Source of the DNA: an uncultured Bacilli bacterium
Lineage (GTDB): Bacteria; Bacillota_I; Bacilli_A; RF39; UBA660
NCBI GenBank assembly: GCA_934096035.1
Contig: CAKOKX010000001.1
Span: 1-64,000 of the forward strand
DNA length: 64,000 nt
Reading direction: 5' to 3'
Below, piece after piece: positions 18,338-27,158 of this stretch. The translations under genes and the position numbers were made by a program. Numbering within the stretch: the first letter of the stretch is position 1; each line of letters begins with the position of its first letter. The notes beneath the pieces are model-generated. The model saw nothing but the letters and a program-made list of their open reading frames with translations. It did no database searches and was not told where the DNA came from.

Positions 18338-20176
18338 TTATTCCTCTACACTCCATATAATTAACGTAGAATAATCCTCATCTTCCAATAAACTACTACT
18401 AGGTTTTAAATAAAGTCCTTTATCCGGTGAAAAAGTAACATTACTAACACTTACATTTCCACCATTATCACTAGCTTCAAAAATAAGTTTCTTCTCAGTC
18501 TTTAAATAAATACTATCATTATTAAATTTTTTAAAAAACAAAGAATCCAACAATACTTTTCCACTTTTTTCTATCATAGGATTAACATAATTTACATAAA
18601 GTTTCCATTTAGTACTAACCTGCCTACTATCAACAATAGTTACAATAGTATTATTTTTCTTAGGTATAATAATAGGATTTGTAGTTATATTATCTACATC
18701 AAAAGGTATATTTTCAGTTACTTTCAATAAAGTAAGTTCTCCTTGAAAAGGAGTAGTAACAACTCTTTCATTAAAAATGCCATTCAAAACACTAGTTATC
18801 TTAATTCTTTTATTATTAGTTATATTAGAGCCAATATTTACTTCAAAATAACCGTTTTCATCACTAGTAGCAGAATAACTTTTATCATCATACTCAATTT
18901 TCAAATTAGTATCTTTAATAGTATGACCAGATATAGTATTTACTGAACTATTTAAAGGATGAACATTAATTTTAAGTAAACCTAAAGTAAATATTTTCTT
19001 ATTTTGAAAAGAAAAATTACTTAAATCACTATCACTAAGATTATGAGAAGTAATAGTTGTAGTATCTTTATCAAAAACACCTTTTACTTCAGATAAATAA
19101 TTATTTTTACTAAAAAAGTAAGCTGGTGTATCATCTATATTACAAGCCAAATTATAATCAAGAGCATATATCCACATATTAATTCTACTAAATTTAAAAT
19201 CAAAATTAACTGGATTATTTGTATAAAATATATTAGCATTCTTAGTATAAATATTTACATATTTAGGATTATCTAATATAAAATTCTGATTATTACCTTT
19301 AAAATAAATATTATAATTATCTGATGGGGTATTCATATAAGTATTAAGTACAGATAAACTAGCCCCAGTTTTGACAACAAAATCTCCAAAAACAACCCAC
19401 ATAGGTACCCTTTGATGATTTTTTTCAATAAATGTAAATGAAGCCATCTCTTCAACAGTAACATTTCTAGCTCCATGTGTAGTAGTTATAGCAAAACCAT
19501 TACCTGTAGTAAGTAAGAATTCAGAACCATGACCTACAATTAAATCAAGTCTATTAGTACCATTCATAAATTCCTTATCAGTTGTAATATTTACTTTACT
19601 ATTAGGAACAATTTTTACAAAAGAAGGAATTACATCATTAAAGAAAAACACTTGATTAGTAGTAGAATTACTTGTAATTGAAGTATTTCCCCCGATTATA
19701 ATTCTATTAGAATTACACACTCTTTGAGCATTAACATTATTTGTATCTTTTACAGTTATAACAGAATCAGTTATTTTAGTTAAACCATAATAATTAAATG
19801 ATAATTCTATACCATTAAAATTAACATTTTTATATTCAACTAAAACATTACTATAATTAGGATGTGATGGAACATAAATAACACCATAAGGATTAGATAA
19901 TTCAATATTCATATTTTGCAATATTATTTTCTTATTACCAGTACTAGCTTTAATAACTTCTTCTTCCAAAGTTAAATAATTTGTATAAGTATATTTTACT
20001 CCATTATATGTTCCATCAATAATAACTTTACTTTTATTACTATTTATAATAAAACCACTATTAGCTTCAATATTATTTCCTAAGTATATATAATTATAAG
20101 TATTATTTTCACTTAAAACACTTTTTAATTCATCATTATCATTTACAACAACCGTAGTATCATTAATTATTTGCAT
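18338..20176 (-). CDS. Parallel beta-helix (pectate-lyase-like) surface protein with Ig-like C-terminus
   Basis: 612 residues. The first 350 residues consist of short repeating strands rich in Asn/Ile/Val ('NNIEANSGFIINSNKSKVIIDGTYNG', broken into turns), typical of right-handed beta-helix adhesins. After about residue 400 a carboxypeptidase-regulatory-like unit follows ('GHTIKDTNLKIEYDDKSYSA', 'DENGYFEVNIG'). No cleavable signal peptide or LPXTG motif is seen, as for the neighbouring collagen-like proteins. ATG 20176 after AAGGGAG. Operon: this gene, then 17925 and 17407. Confidence 0.65.
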   Translation of the reverse strand: MQIINDTTVVVNDNDELKSVLSENNTYNYIYLGNNIEANSGFIINSNKSKVIIDGTYNGVKYTYTNYLTLEEEVIKASTGNKKIILQNMNIELSNPYGVIYVPSHPNYSNVLVEYKNVNFNGIELSFNYYGLTKITDSVITVKDTNNVNAQRVCNSNRIIIGGNTSITSNSTTNQVFFFNDVIPSFVKIVPNSKVNITTDKEFMNGTNRLDLIVGHGSEFLLTTGNGFAITTTHGARNVTVEEMASFTFIEKNHQRVPMWVVFGDFVVKTGASLSVLNTYMNTPSDNYNIYFKGNNQNFILDNPKYVNIYTKNANIFYTNNPVNFDFKFSRINMWIYALDYNLACNIDDTPAYFFSKNNYLSEVKGVFDKDTTTITSHNLSDSDLSNFSFQNKKIFTLGLLKINVHPLNSSVNTISGHTIKDTNLKIEYDDKSYSATSDENGYFEVNIGSNITNNKRIKITSVLNGIFNERVVTTPFQGELTLLKVTENIPFDVDNITTNPIIIPKKNNTIVTIVDSRQVSTKWKLYVNYVNPMIEKSGKVLLDSLFFKKFNNDSIYLKTEKKLIFEASDNGGNVSVSNVTFSPDKGLYLKPSSSLLEDEDYSTLIIWSVEE

Positions 20177-20244
20177 ATTTAACAACTCCCTTTTATAAAT
20201 TATGCACTAATAAAACATAAGAATAATTAATTTGTATAAATTAA

Positions 20245-21231
20245 TTAATGTATTTTAATAACACTAAGTTTAGCACTAGTACTTCCATTAAATGTCATAT
20301 TAACAGCCATAGATGCTTTTACATTTAAAGTAACAATATCATTTACATCAAGAGAAACAATAGTAAATCCATTTATACAACCTATTATTTGTGCTTGAAA
20401 TTCTGTTGTAGTATCTGTAGCAGGCTGCAATAAATCATTAACTCTAACAGAAGTAGTTAAAGAACAATCTTCATTCGTAGCACCACATAAAGAATAATTT
20501 ATTAAATAAACTCCATTTTCTTTAATCTTAATTGCATTATTATTTATATATTCAGTAAATAAAGATGGACCATCTAAAGGTAACATAATTATAGTATCAA
20601 CACCTTGAGAAATAGCAATCGGAGTAGTAGAAGTAGAATATCTAAGACCATATGCAGATACAAAAGATGTACCATCAGCTCCTTTTGGACCTGGAGCTCC
20701 TTGTGGTATTGAAAAAGCTAAATGATGAACCCAATTTTCAAAAGTATCAGTAACTAAAGCAGGTTCTCCAGCATCTAAAGTTTCAGTTTCATCTATAGCA
20801 ATATGTTCAGTACGACCAATTTCACCAGGAAGTCCTCGTGGTCCTTCATCTCCCTTTTCACCTTTATCTCCTTTTTTCCCTTTAGGTATTTTAAAATTAA
20901 GCACAACATCTACCGGAGTTCCAGAATTTACAACTTCAGCATCACTATCAGCATCAACAGTTTCAACATTACCAATTACAATATTTGCAGGTCCAGAATC
21001 CCCTTTATCACCTTTTTCACCCTTAGGTATTAAAAAATCAAGCACTAAATCTTCATCAGTACCAGAATTTATAATATTAGCATCATCAAATGATGAAACA
21101 CTTGTAACTTTACCAATCTTAATAGTTGTAGGACCAGCTTTACCTCTAGGACCTTCAACACAACAATATTTATACTTTTTTTCCTCTTCCAAAACCTTTT
21201 TCTTTATTTCTTCAAACTTTTTACAATTCAC
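20245..21231 (-). CDS. Collagen-like protein with BclA-type C-terminal domain
   Basis: 328 residues, starting with GTG at 21231 after AAGGGGG. Four repeats of a unit of about 45 residues alternate short Gly-X-Y tracts ('GEKGDKGDSGP', 'GKKGDKGEKGDEGPRG') with a beta linker ('IVIGNVETVDADSDAEVVNSG', then 'LNFKIPKG'). The C-terminal 130 residues look like a BclA/C1q-type trimer domain ('YLINYSLCGATNEDCSLTTSVRV', 'LSVIKIH'). Paralogue of the genes at 15536 and 16490. Likely a surface or spore-coat filament. Confidence 0.8.
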   Translation of the reverse strand: MNCKKFEEIKKKVLEEEKKYKYCCVEGPRGKAGPTTIKIGKVTSVSSFDDANIINSGTDEDLVLDFLIPKGEKGDKGDSGPANIVIGNVETVDADSDAEVVNSGTPVDVVLNFKIPKGKKGDKGEKGDEGPRGLPGEIGRTEHIAIDETETLDAGEPALVTDTFENWVHHLAFSIPQGAPGPKGADGTSFVSAYGLRYSTSTTPIAISQGVDTIIMLPLDGPSLFTEYINNNAIKIKENGVYLINYSLCGATNEDCSLTTSVRVNDLLQPATDTTTEFQAQIIGCINGFTIVSLDVNDIVTLNVKASMAVNMTFNGSTSAKLSVIKIH

Positions 21232-21306
21232 ATAAGTACCCCCTTATAACAATATACCTATAATTTAGTTTATGAAGGCATACAAAATTTGACATAAACA
21301 TAACAT

Positions 21307-21339
21307 CAAAAAAAGCCATAAATAACAAAATTTATGACT
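21307..21339 (-). terminator. Terminator of the secreted variable-type protein gene
   Basis: On the minus strand AGTCATAAA and TTTATGGCT pair around a short loop, followed by seven T. A near copy of this stem occurs at about 41897-41923. Confidence 0.7.
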
Positions 21340-21369
21340 TTAATTAATATATAATTTCTTGTATAGCAA

Positions 21370-22848
21370 CTAATTAACACGAATTGGTGAATCTTGAGTT
21401 CCGGAACCTCCAGAATAAGTTACTGAAGACACTAGACTGAAGGACGGCCTGCACTTATTGCTGCTAATCGAACGGTCATTCCCCACACTGCCAGTACCAA
21501 TCACAATGAACGCATTGTTCGAAACGTCCGCATAACGTGTTATTGTCCATTCAGCTATACCAGAAAGCCAATTTAACGATCTTATTTTTGAACCATTTAC
21601 ACTTCCACTATAATTATATAATTTTGTTGTCCATGCACTTGGATCTGCCGCAAAACCATAGTCTGATACATATATTAATCCAATTTTTGCGCTGTATTCT
21701 TTTGCTCCATCTGTTGTATTTGTTGTTACTGCATTTATTATTTCATTTGCATATGCTGTTGCTGGGACTACACCTCTTATATTTGCATTTGTATTTCCTC
21801 CGACTTTCCATGTCGTTGTTGCTATTTTTTCTGATAATGTTCCTAAACTTATTAGATATTCTCCATTTAAATATGTATTTAGACTTGCTGTTGACCATGT
21901 ATTTGAATCATTACTATCCCATTTCATACTTCCTACTGATGTTGCTCTGATTACTTTGACTTGGTCTCCAAATACTCCTATTATTCTAAATAAGTTTGCA
22001 TCTGGACATGGATTTTCTGTTGAACCTAAACATACATAGTTATTTACTGATTCACTTGCTCCAGCATATCTATATGAACCATCATTTATTCCATTTGCTA
22101 AGGTTCCATCATGATGATATAGTGTATCATCTATTCCATTCATTGCTACTATACATGAACTTAAACTTTGTCCATCTTTACATATATTTGCTACTGTTTG
22201 AACTATTTTTTCCTTTTGTATCATAACCTTTGCACTTAATGTACTTGTTGCATTTTCTGTTTGATCACCTTCATAGTTTACAAATGTAAGCTTTAGTGTA
22301 TATTGTTCTTCTGCATTTGGTGTTGCTGTTATTGTTTTCTTATTTGCTATAGTTATTAAACCATTTGTTGTGGTAACATCAAAACCTGATATACTTTTGT
22401 TTTCTCTATCTTGAACTGTAGTATGAGTTAGTCCTGATAAGCTTGTTACTTCACTACCATCTGGTCCTGTAACTGTTAATATAAGTTCTGGTTTGTCGTT
22501 ACCTAATGTATATTTGAATGTATTATTTTCTATATTAAAATATACATAATAGTTATCTGTTGCTTCATTTGTCTTATTATTTGCAACTAATGTTGCTTTA
22601 GCAAATGTTTCTCCAGATAAACTTCCTTTGTTAGATCCAAATGATGATTGATCTGCATATAAACTTATAGCATTTCCTGTTGTAAATGTAAGCATATCTG
22701 TTGTATATGTTGTAACCTTAACATCCGTAGACTTCCCTGTTCCCCCTTGTGCTTGAAAGTATGCATATGTTGCACCAACTACTAAAGCAATTAATGTAGC
22801 TACTGCAACTATGCTAAGAATTAATGCTTGTTTTTTATTTTTTTCCAT
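21370..22848 (-). CDS. Secreted protein with C-terminal lectin-like domain; candidate DGR target
   Basis: 492 residues from ATG 22848 (AAAGGATG upstream). The N-terminus 'LILSIVAVATLIALVVGATYAYF' (split here in reading) is the export signal seen in TasA/camelysin-type proteins processed by SipW-like peptidases. The middle is beta-sandwich-like. The C-terminal 240 residues share 'YRYAGASESVNNYVCLG...LFRIIGVFGDQVKVIRA' and 'YAEWTITR...CRPSFSL' with four paralogues at 42-48 kb. The last 60 codons are much richer in G+C than the rest and look like a DGR variable region. Single gene with its own terminator. Confidence 0.75.
   Translation of the reverse strand: MEKNKKQALILSIVAVATLIALVVGATYAYFQAQGGTGKSTDVKVTTYTTDMLTFTTGNAISLYADQSSFGSNKGSLSGETFAKATLVANNKTNEATDNYYVYFNIENNTFKYTLGNDKPELILTVTGPDGSEVTSLSGLTHTTVQDRENKSISGFDVTTTNGLITIANKKTITATPNAEEQYTLKLTFVNYEGDQTENATSTLSAKVMIQKEKIVQTVANICKDGQSLSSCIVAMNGIDDTLYHHDGTLANGINDGSYRYAGASESVNNYVCLGSTENPCPDANLFRIIGVFGDQVKVIRATSVGSMKWDSNDSNTWSTASLNTYLNGEYLISLGTLSEKIATTTWKVGGNTNANIRGVVPATAYANEIINAVTTNTTDGAKEYSAKIGLIYVSDYGFAADPSAWTTKLYNYSGSVNGSKIRSLNWLSGIAEWTITRYADVSNNAFIVIGTGSVGNDRSISSNKCRPSFSLVSSVTYSGGSGTQDSPIRVN
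21421..21552 (-). other. Candidate DGR variable region (VR) of the gene ending at 21370
   Basis: 90 bp at 21441-21530 has 46 G/C (51%) in an otherwise AT-rich gene. The 35 codons from the Trp of 'WTIT' to 'CRP' align without gaps with those of the genes ending at 42251 and 43883. About 19 of them are NNY codons with unrelated residues (R, Y, D, V, I, G, T, S), as expected from mutated AAY codons. Confidence 0.55.
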
Positions 22849-22919
22849 ATATACCACATCCTTTTTTTGTTTAACAAACTCACACATAATATTCTTACGT
22901 TACTATATAAGTATACCCG

Positions 22920-22938
22920 AAAAAAAAAAAAAAAAAAA
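22920..22938. repeat. Homopolymeric A tract, 19 bp
   Basis: Nineteen A on the plus strand between the start of the secreted protein gene (22848) and the end of ung (22998). On the minus strand it gives a long U tract after ung and may aid termination; such tracts are also prone to slippage upstream of the surface-protein promoter. Confidence 0.6.
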
Positions 22939-22997
22939 GCCTTTCTTACACACAAGCTATTCTTTCGTACCAAAAAAGACTTAGAAATCTCTAAATC

Positions 22998-23657
22998 TTA
23001 TTTTGACCAATCAATTGGAACAAGACCATTCTTTGCTAAAAAATCATTAGTTTTAGAAAATGGCTTACTACCAAAGAAACCTGAATAAGCAGAAAAAGGT
23101 GAAGGATGTGGACTCATTATAATATAGTGATGAGAATTAGTAATAAGCTTTGCCTTTTCCTTAGCAAAATTACCCCATAAAATAAATACAACTGGTTCAT
23201 CCTTTAAATTAAGAAGTTTTATAATATAATCAGTCATTGGTTCCCATCCCAAATTTCTATGACTAGCAGCCTTATCTTTTTCAACAGTTAATACAGCATT
23301 AAGCAAAAGAACCCCTTGTTTAGCCCATTCAGTTAAATCTCCATTATCCTTCGGAGGAATACCTAAATCATCATTTAATTCTTTATAAATATTTTGAAGT
23401 GATGGAGGTATTCTTACACCCTTTTGAACAGAAAATGAAAGACCATGAGCTTCTCCCTTACCATGATACGGATCTTGACCTACAATAACGACCTTAGTAT
23501 TTTCATAGCTAGTAAGCTTTAAAGCATTAAATATATAATCCTTCGGAGGATAAATTTCTTTGACATCATATTCATGCATAATTTTTCTATAAAAATTTTT
23601 AAAACCAGGACTATCCCAGATAACTTTTAACTTTTCATCCCAATCATTTCCAATCAT
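22998..23657 (-). CDS. ung: Uracil-DNA glycosylase
   Basis: 219 residues, full length for family 1 UDG, which excises uracil from DNA for base-excision repair. Visible motifs: 'GQDPYHGKGEAHGLSFSV' with the water-activating Asp (about residue 62), 'LLLNAVLTV', 'FILWGNFA', and the leucine/His loop 'HPSPFSAYSGFFG' near the C-terminus. The start overlaps the end of the MYG1-like gene by 4 bp, so it is in an operon with myg1, rlmH, walJ. Confidence 0.97.
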   Translation of the reverse strand: MIGNDWDEKLKVIWDSPGFKNFYRKIMHEYDVKEIYPPKDYIFNALKLTSYENTKVVIVGQDPYHGKGEAHGLSFSVQKGVRIPPSLQNIYKELNDDLGIPPKDNGDLTEWAKQGVLLLNAVLTVEKDKAASHRNLGWEPMTDYIIKLLNLKDEPVVFILWGNFAKEKAKLITNSHHYIIMSPHPSPFSAYSGFFGSKPFSKTNDFLAKNGLVPIDWSK

Positions 23658-24454
23658 TTTAAAGCCTCCTTGACAGCATGCATAATTTCTTCAAAACTAT
23701 TTGATGCTACTAAGAATCTACTTGTATGACAAAATCTCAAATAAGGTGGAAGATTTTTAACCCATTCTAAAGGAAACTCTTTCTTTAATTCATTTGTATA
23801 ACTATCTTTAGTTACCCCTTGGGCAGCAAAACCACCTCGATTTGATGGATACACAACAAACATTGCCTCCGTAAATGGTAAATAATCTTTATAAAATAAA
23901 GGCTCGTTTAAAACAATTATTCTTTTATCAACAGCATCTTCATAATATTTTTTTACTTTCAAAATATCAATTTCATGCAATTTTGTTTTACTTATCATAT
24001 TTTCTAATATCTTTTTAGCAAATTTCATTGCCTCAAAAAAATTATTATCATTATTATTTACATCTTTGTTATTAAACACATCAATAGCTATTGCTAAAGC
24101 ATTATAACTACCTGTATTATCAGATAAATCTAAGTCTTCAATTAATATTCTATCAATACTTTCATAAATATATTCTCCATATAAATCTTTAGCAAAAGCT
24201 CTCCATAATTTACCAAAAGCAGCATAAGGATGACCATTACTTCTACACTCATTATTAGCCATATGATGATCAAACTCACCCATACCGATATCAAAAACCA
24301 AGCCTTCAAAATCATACGGAACAATATTACTCCTTATAATTTTTATATCTGGATTTATTATCTTTAAAAAAGCAGCTCCGAATACATCATCAGCATGAAA
24401 CTTTCCTGCATGTGTCAAAGCTACTTTCATATTTTTAACTCTTTCTATTTCCAT
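23654..24454 (-). CDS. MYG1/UPF0160 family DHH-like metal-dependent hydrolase
   Basis: 266 residues, a little shorter than typical members (about 290). Family motifs: 'THAGKFHADDVFGAAFL' at the N-terminus, 'FDIGMGEFDHHM' (metal-binding DHH-like), 'HPYAAFGKLW' and 'CHTSRF' near the C-terminus. The family belongs to the DHH phosphoesterase-like group, and the eukaryotic MYG1 is an RNA exonuclease; the bacterial role is unclear. ATG 24454 has a close GAGGT; an internal ATG at 24430 fits the family start better. Confidence 0.85.
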   Translation of the reverse strand: MEIERVKNMKVALTHAGKFHADDVFGAAFLKIINPDIKIIRSNIVPYDFEGLVFDIGMGEFDHHMANNECRSNGHPYAAFGKLWRAFAKDLYGEYIYESIDRILIEDLDLSDNTGSYNALAIAIDVFNNKDVNNNDNNFFEAMKFAKKILENMISKTKLHEIDILKVKKYYEDAVDKRIIVLNEPLFYKDYLPFTEAMFVVYPSNRGGFAAQGVTKDSYTNELKKEFPLEWVKNLPPYLRFCHTSRFLVASNSFEEIMHAVKEALK

Positions 24455-24460
24455 AATACC

Positions 24461-24898
24461 TCACTTATGATACATTTCATGATTATTAATCTTACAAGCT
24501 CTATAAATTTGTTCAAGTAAAATACCTCGAAACAAACCATGAGGAAAAGTCATTTTTGAAAAACTAATTAGTTCATCGCAAAGATTTCTAATTTCATCAT
24601 TTAGACCTAAAGAACCTCCAATAATAAATGTAATATTACTATTTCTTGGTAAAATTTCATCTATTTTTTCAGCAAATTCAATGCTTGAATACATTTTACC
24701 TTTTAAATCTAATCCTATATTATAATCACTTTTTTTTATATTCTTTATTAAATTATTTATTTCTTTATCATAATTTATATCATCTTTCAATTCTATTATT
24801 TCAATTTTTATATATTTTCCTATTCGTTTTTTATAATCGTTAATAAGATCATCCAAATAACTTTCTTTAATCTTTCCCACACATAATATTTTTATCAT
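24461..24898 (-). CDS. rlmH: 23S rRNA (pseudouridine-1915-N3)-methyltransferase RlmH
   Basis: 145 residues, a SPOUT-class methyltransferase that methylates pseudouridine 1915 in helix 69 of 23S rRNA. Motifs: start 'MIKILCVGKIKESYL', 'FIIGGSLGLNDEI' (SAM-binding knot) and the C-terminal 'FRGILLEQIYRACKI..HEMYHK'. It overlaps the walJ stop by 4 bp. The walJ-rlmH neighbourhood close to dnaB is conserved in Firmicutes. Confidence 0.95.
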   Translation of the reverse strand: MIKILCVGKIKESYLDDLINDYKKRIGKYIKIEIIELKDDINYDKEINNLIKNIKKSDYNIGLDLKGKMYSSIEFAEKIDEILPRNSNITFIIGGSLGLNDEIRNLCDELISFSKMTFPHGLFRGILLEQIYRACKINNHEMYHK

Positions 24899-25659
24899 AT
24901 TTCAATTACTTCCGTTTTTTCATCTTGTTTTGCACAAATTATATCATGAAAATCAATCCCATAATCTAAAAATGTATTATTAATTGTTTCCATAGCAATA
25001 CTTTCTAAATTATTTGTTTCACTTAAATGGATTAAAACTATTTTCTTAGTTTTATCTCCCACTAATTTAGTGAGATAAAAGGATGCTGTTTTATTAGATA
25101 AGTGTCCCTCATCAGAATAAACTCTTCTTTTTAACCATTCAGGATATGGGCCATTCATTAATAATTCTATATCATGATTACTTTCAAACAAATATATATC
25201 TAAATTTTTCAAATACTTAAAGTTTTTAGCATTAACATAACCTGTATCAGTAACGTACGCTAATTTTTTACCATCACATTCAAATACATAATTTCTAGAA
25301 TCTGGTGCATCATGGCTAGACTTAAATGATGTTATATGAATACCATCTAAGTTTATTTCATCTTCAAGCACAATTATATGTTTATAATCTTTTACATCTT
25401 CAATTGAATAAAACATTTTTTCACTTACTATTAAAGCCGCACCAGTTTTAGCAAGTAAAGTTTTTAATGCTGATACGTGATCTTTATGATTATGAGTAAT
25501 AACAACATAATCTATATCTTTTACATCAACACCAATATCTTTTAAATTTTCATTTATATATTTATAATTTCTCCCAGCATCTAACAAAAACTTTTTATTA
25601 TTTATTTCTAAATAAGTTACATTTCCTTTAGAGCCGCTTGATAACACTACTACTTTCAT
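24895..25659 (-). CDS. walJ: WalJ/YycJ metallo-beta-lactamase-fold hydrolase
   Basis: 254 residues. 'THNHKDHVSAL' (the HxHxDH metal site, residues about 56-66), 'SHDAPDSRNYVF', 'DTGY' and 'HLSETNN' match YycJ/WalJ, an exonuclease-type metallo-beta-lactamase protein linked to cell-wall regulation and DNA repair. It directly follows the M23 peptidase gene with a one-base overlap. The walRK two-component genes that often accompany it are not here. Confidence 0.9.
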   Translation of the reverse strand: MKVVVLSSGSKGNVTYLEINNKKFLLDAGRNYKYINENLKDIGVDVKDIDYVVITHNHKDHVSALKTLLAKTGAALIVSEKMFYSIEDVKDYKHIIVLEDEINLDGIHITSFKSSHDAPDSRNYVFECDGKKLAYVTDTGYVNAKNFKYLKNLDIYLFESNHDIELLMNGPYPEWLKRRVYSDEGHLSNKTASFYLTKLVGDKTKKIVLIHLSETNNLESIAMETINNTFLDYGIDFHDIICAKQDEKTEVIEI

Positions 25660-27158
25660 TAGAACCTTATATACCTCGTTGGATTTTGGAATGAATACGC
25701 TCCATGGAATGGCCAGCCAATTGATACCCCAAAATGAAGGTGGGTACCAGCAGTTGGATTATATTTACTTGGTGCAGGAAGTACAAATCCTGTATTTCCC
25801 ATTTCTCCAATTTGATCTCCTTTTTTAACAGTTTGACCTTCTACAACTAAAGCCTGATACATATGAGCATATTGTGTATAAATATTATTTTCATGTTCAA
25901 TTATTACATAGTTACCATCAGTACTTCTATATCCAACTTCAACGACAGTTCCTGGAGCAACAGCAAATATCCTTGATCTATAACCAGTACCAGAAATATC
26001 AATACCATCGTGATGTTTTCCCCATCGCCATTGGAAAGGACTTGTAATAACAAATGGGTATTCCGTTGGATAACCCCATCCACTAGTGGGATAATAATAA
26101 CCACCTGCTCTTCTACCAATCGTATATTGTTCTTGAACCATTTCTCTAATTACTTTACGATCTTTAATTTCAACACCAGTTGACCGTTCCCCATTAATTA
26201 CTTCATATGTACTATGGATTAATGTTATACCGTTAACACCAACTCTAGTTAATTCTTTATAACTAGGTTCTTTTGTATTATCCACAACTGGATTTTCTGT
26301 GGTATATGGTGTAATATTTTCATTTATTTCATATACACTATATGTTAAAGTTATAATTGGATTAATAATAGTGATATTTACTAAACTTCCTACCGCAAGC
26401 ATTGCATCTTCACTTTTATATTTAGGATTGGCAATTAAAAATTCTTGAGGGTTCATTTTATTATCTTCACTAATACTAGCAATACTATCACCAGATTTAA
26501 CAGTATATGTATCCATCTTTGCATCAGGGCCAAATAATAAATATTGGCTTAACGATTCAGAATCAGTATAAATTTTATTTTTAACACTAACATAACCTTC
26601 TTTTATAGTTATTGTTTCATTAAAATACATATTTTCAATTATAGAACCTATTTCATTTATACTTCTATTTCCATTATTATAATTATTTAATTCATCTTCT
26701 GTAACGAAAGATAAAACATATTTTTTTAAAGAATCTTCAAACACTTTTTTATCTAAAACATTTATAACAATATTTTGTTTTTCTTTATCTTCACCTTTAA
26801 TTGTAATAATATAACCTTTTATAGTAAAATCATCTGCATTTTCAATTCTTTGATATATTTCCTCTACCCCCATATAGTTTTCATCAAATGTCTTTGTTTC
26901 TACTATATCAAGCCCATCCGGAGGATAAACATAATCAACACCATATTGATCTTTTATATTCTGTTGTTCTCTATTAATTAAACTATATAATTCATTTTCA
27001 TCTTTAATTAAACCAATTTCTTTACCATCCAAATAAATTTGATAAGCTTTACTTGCTTCATCAAACTTATAATCATTCTTTTCATTTACAAAATATAAAA
27101 CAATAATTAATATTGATAATATAGCAGTTATAACTTTACTTTTATTATTCATTTTCAT
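25659..27158 (-). CDS. Membrane-anchored M23 peptidase with LysM and G5-type domains
   Basis: 499 residues: N-terminal membrane anchor (about residues 8-25), an unrecognised extracytoplasmic region, a LysM domain near 213-258 ('YTVKSGDSIASIS'), a G5-like segment near 275-350 ('ITPYTTE...RVGVNGITLIHSTYEVINGE'), and a C-terminal M23 peptidase (about 360-499) with zinc ligands in 'HHDGIDIS' and 'HLHFGV'. It should cleave or regulate cleavage of peptidoglycan cross-bridges, fitting the FemAB genes elsewhere in the window. The start overlaps dnaB by 14 bp. Confidence 0.9.
   Translation of the reverse strand: MKMNNKSKVITAILSILIIVLYFVNEKNDYKFDEASKAYQIYLDGKEIGLIKDENELYSLINREQQNIKDQYGVDYVYPPDGLDIVETKTFDENYMGVEEIYQRIENADDFTIKGYIITIKGEDKEKQNIVINVLDKKVFEDSLKKYVLSFVTEDELNNYNNGNRSINEIGSIIENMYFNETITIKEGYVSVKNKIYTDSESLSQYLLFGPDAKMDTYTVKSGDSIASISEDNKMNPQEFLIANPKYKSEDAMLAVGSLVNITIINPIITLTYSVYEINENITPYTTENPVVDNTKEPSYKELTRVGVNGITLIHSTYEVINGERSTGVEIKDRKVIREMVQEQYTIGRRAGGYYYPTSGWGYPTEYPFVITSPFQWRWGKHHDGIDISGTGYRSRIFAVAPGTVVEVGYRSTDGNYVIIEHENNIYTQYAHMYQALVVEGQTVKKGDQIGEMGNTGFVLPAPSKYNPTAGTHLHFGVSIGWPFHGAYSFQNPTRYIRF

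Noticed and set aside
21537..22226. Plus-strand Leu/His-rich frames
   Set aside because: They are antisense to the secreted variable-type gene and show the low-complexity composition of shadow frames.
22920..22938. Phase-variable promoter tract for the secreted protein gene
   Set aside because: The A tract is about 70 bp upstream of the start and could as well belong to the ung terminator region; no evidence of length variation is available from one sequence.
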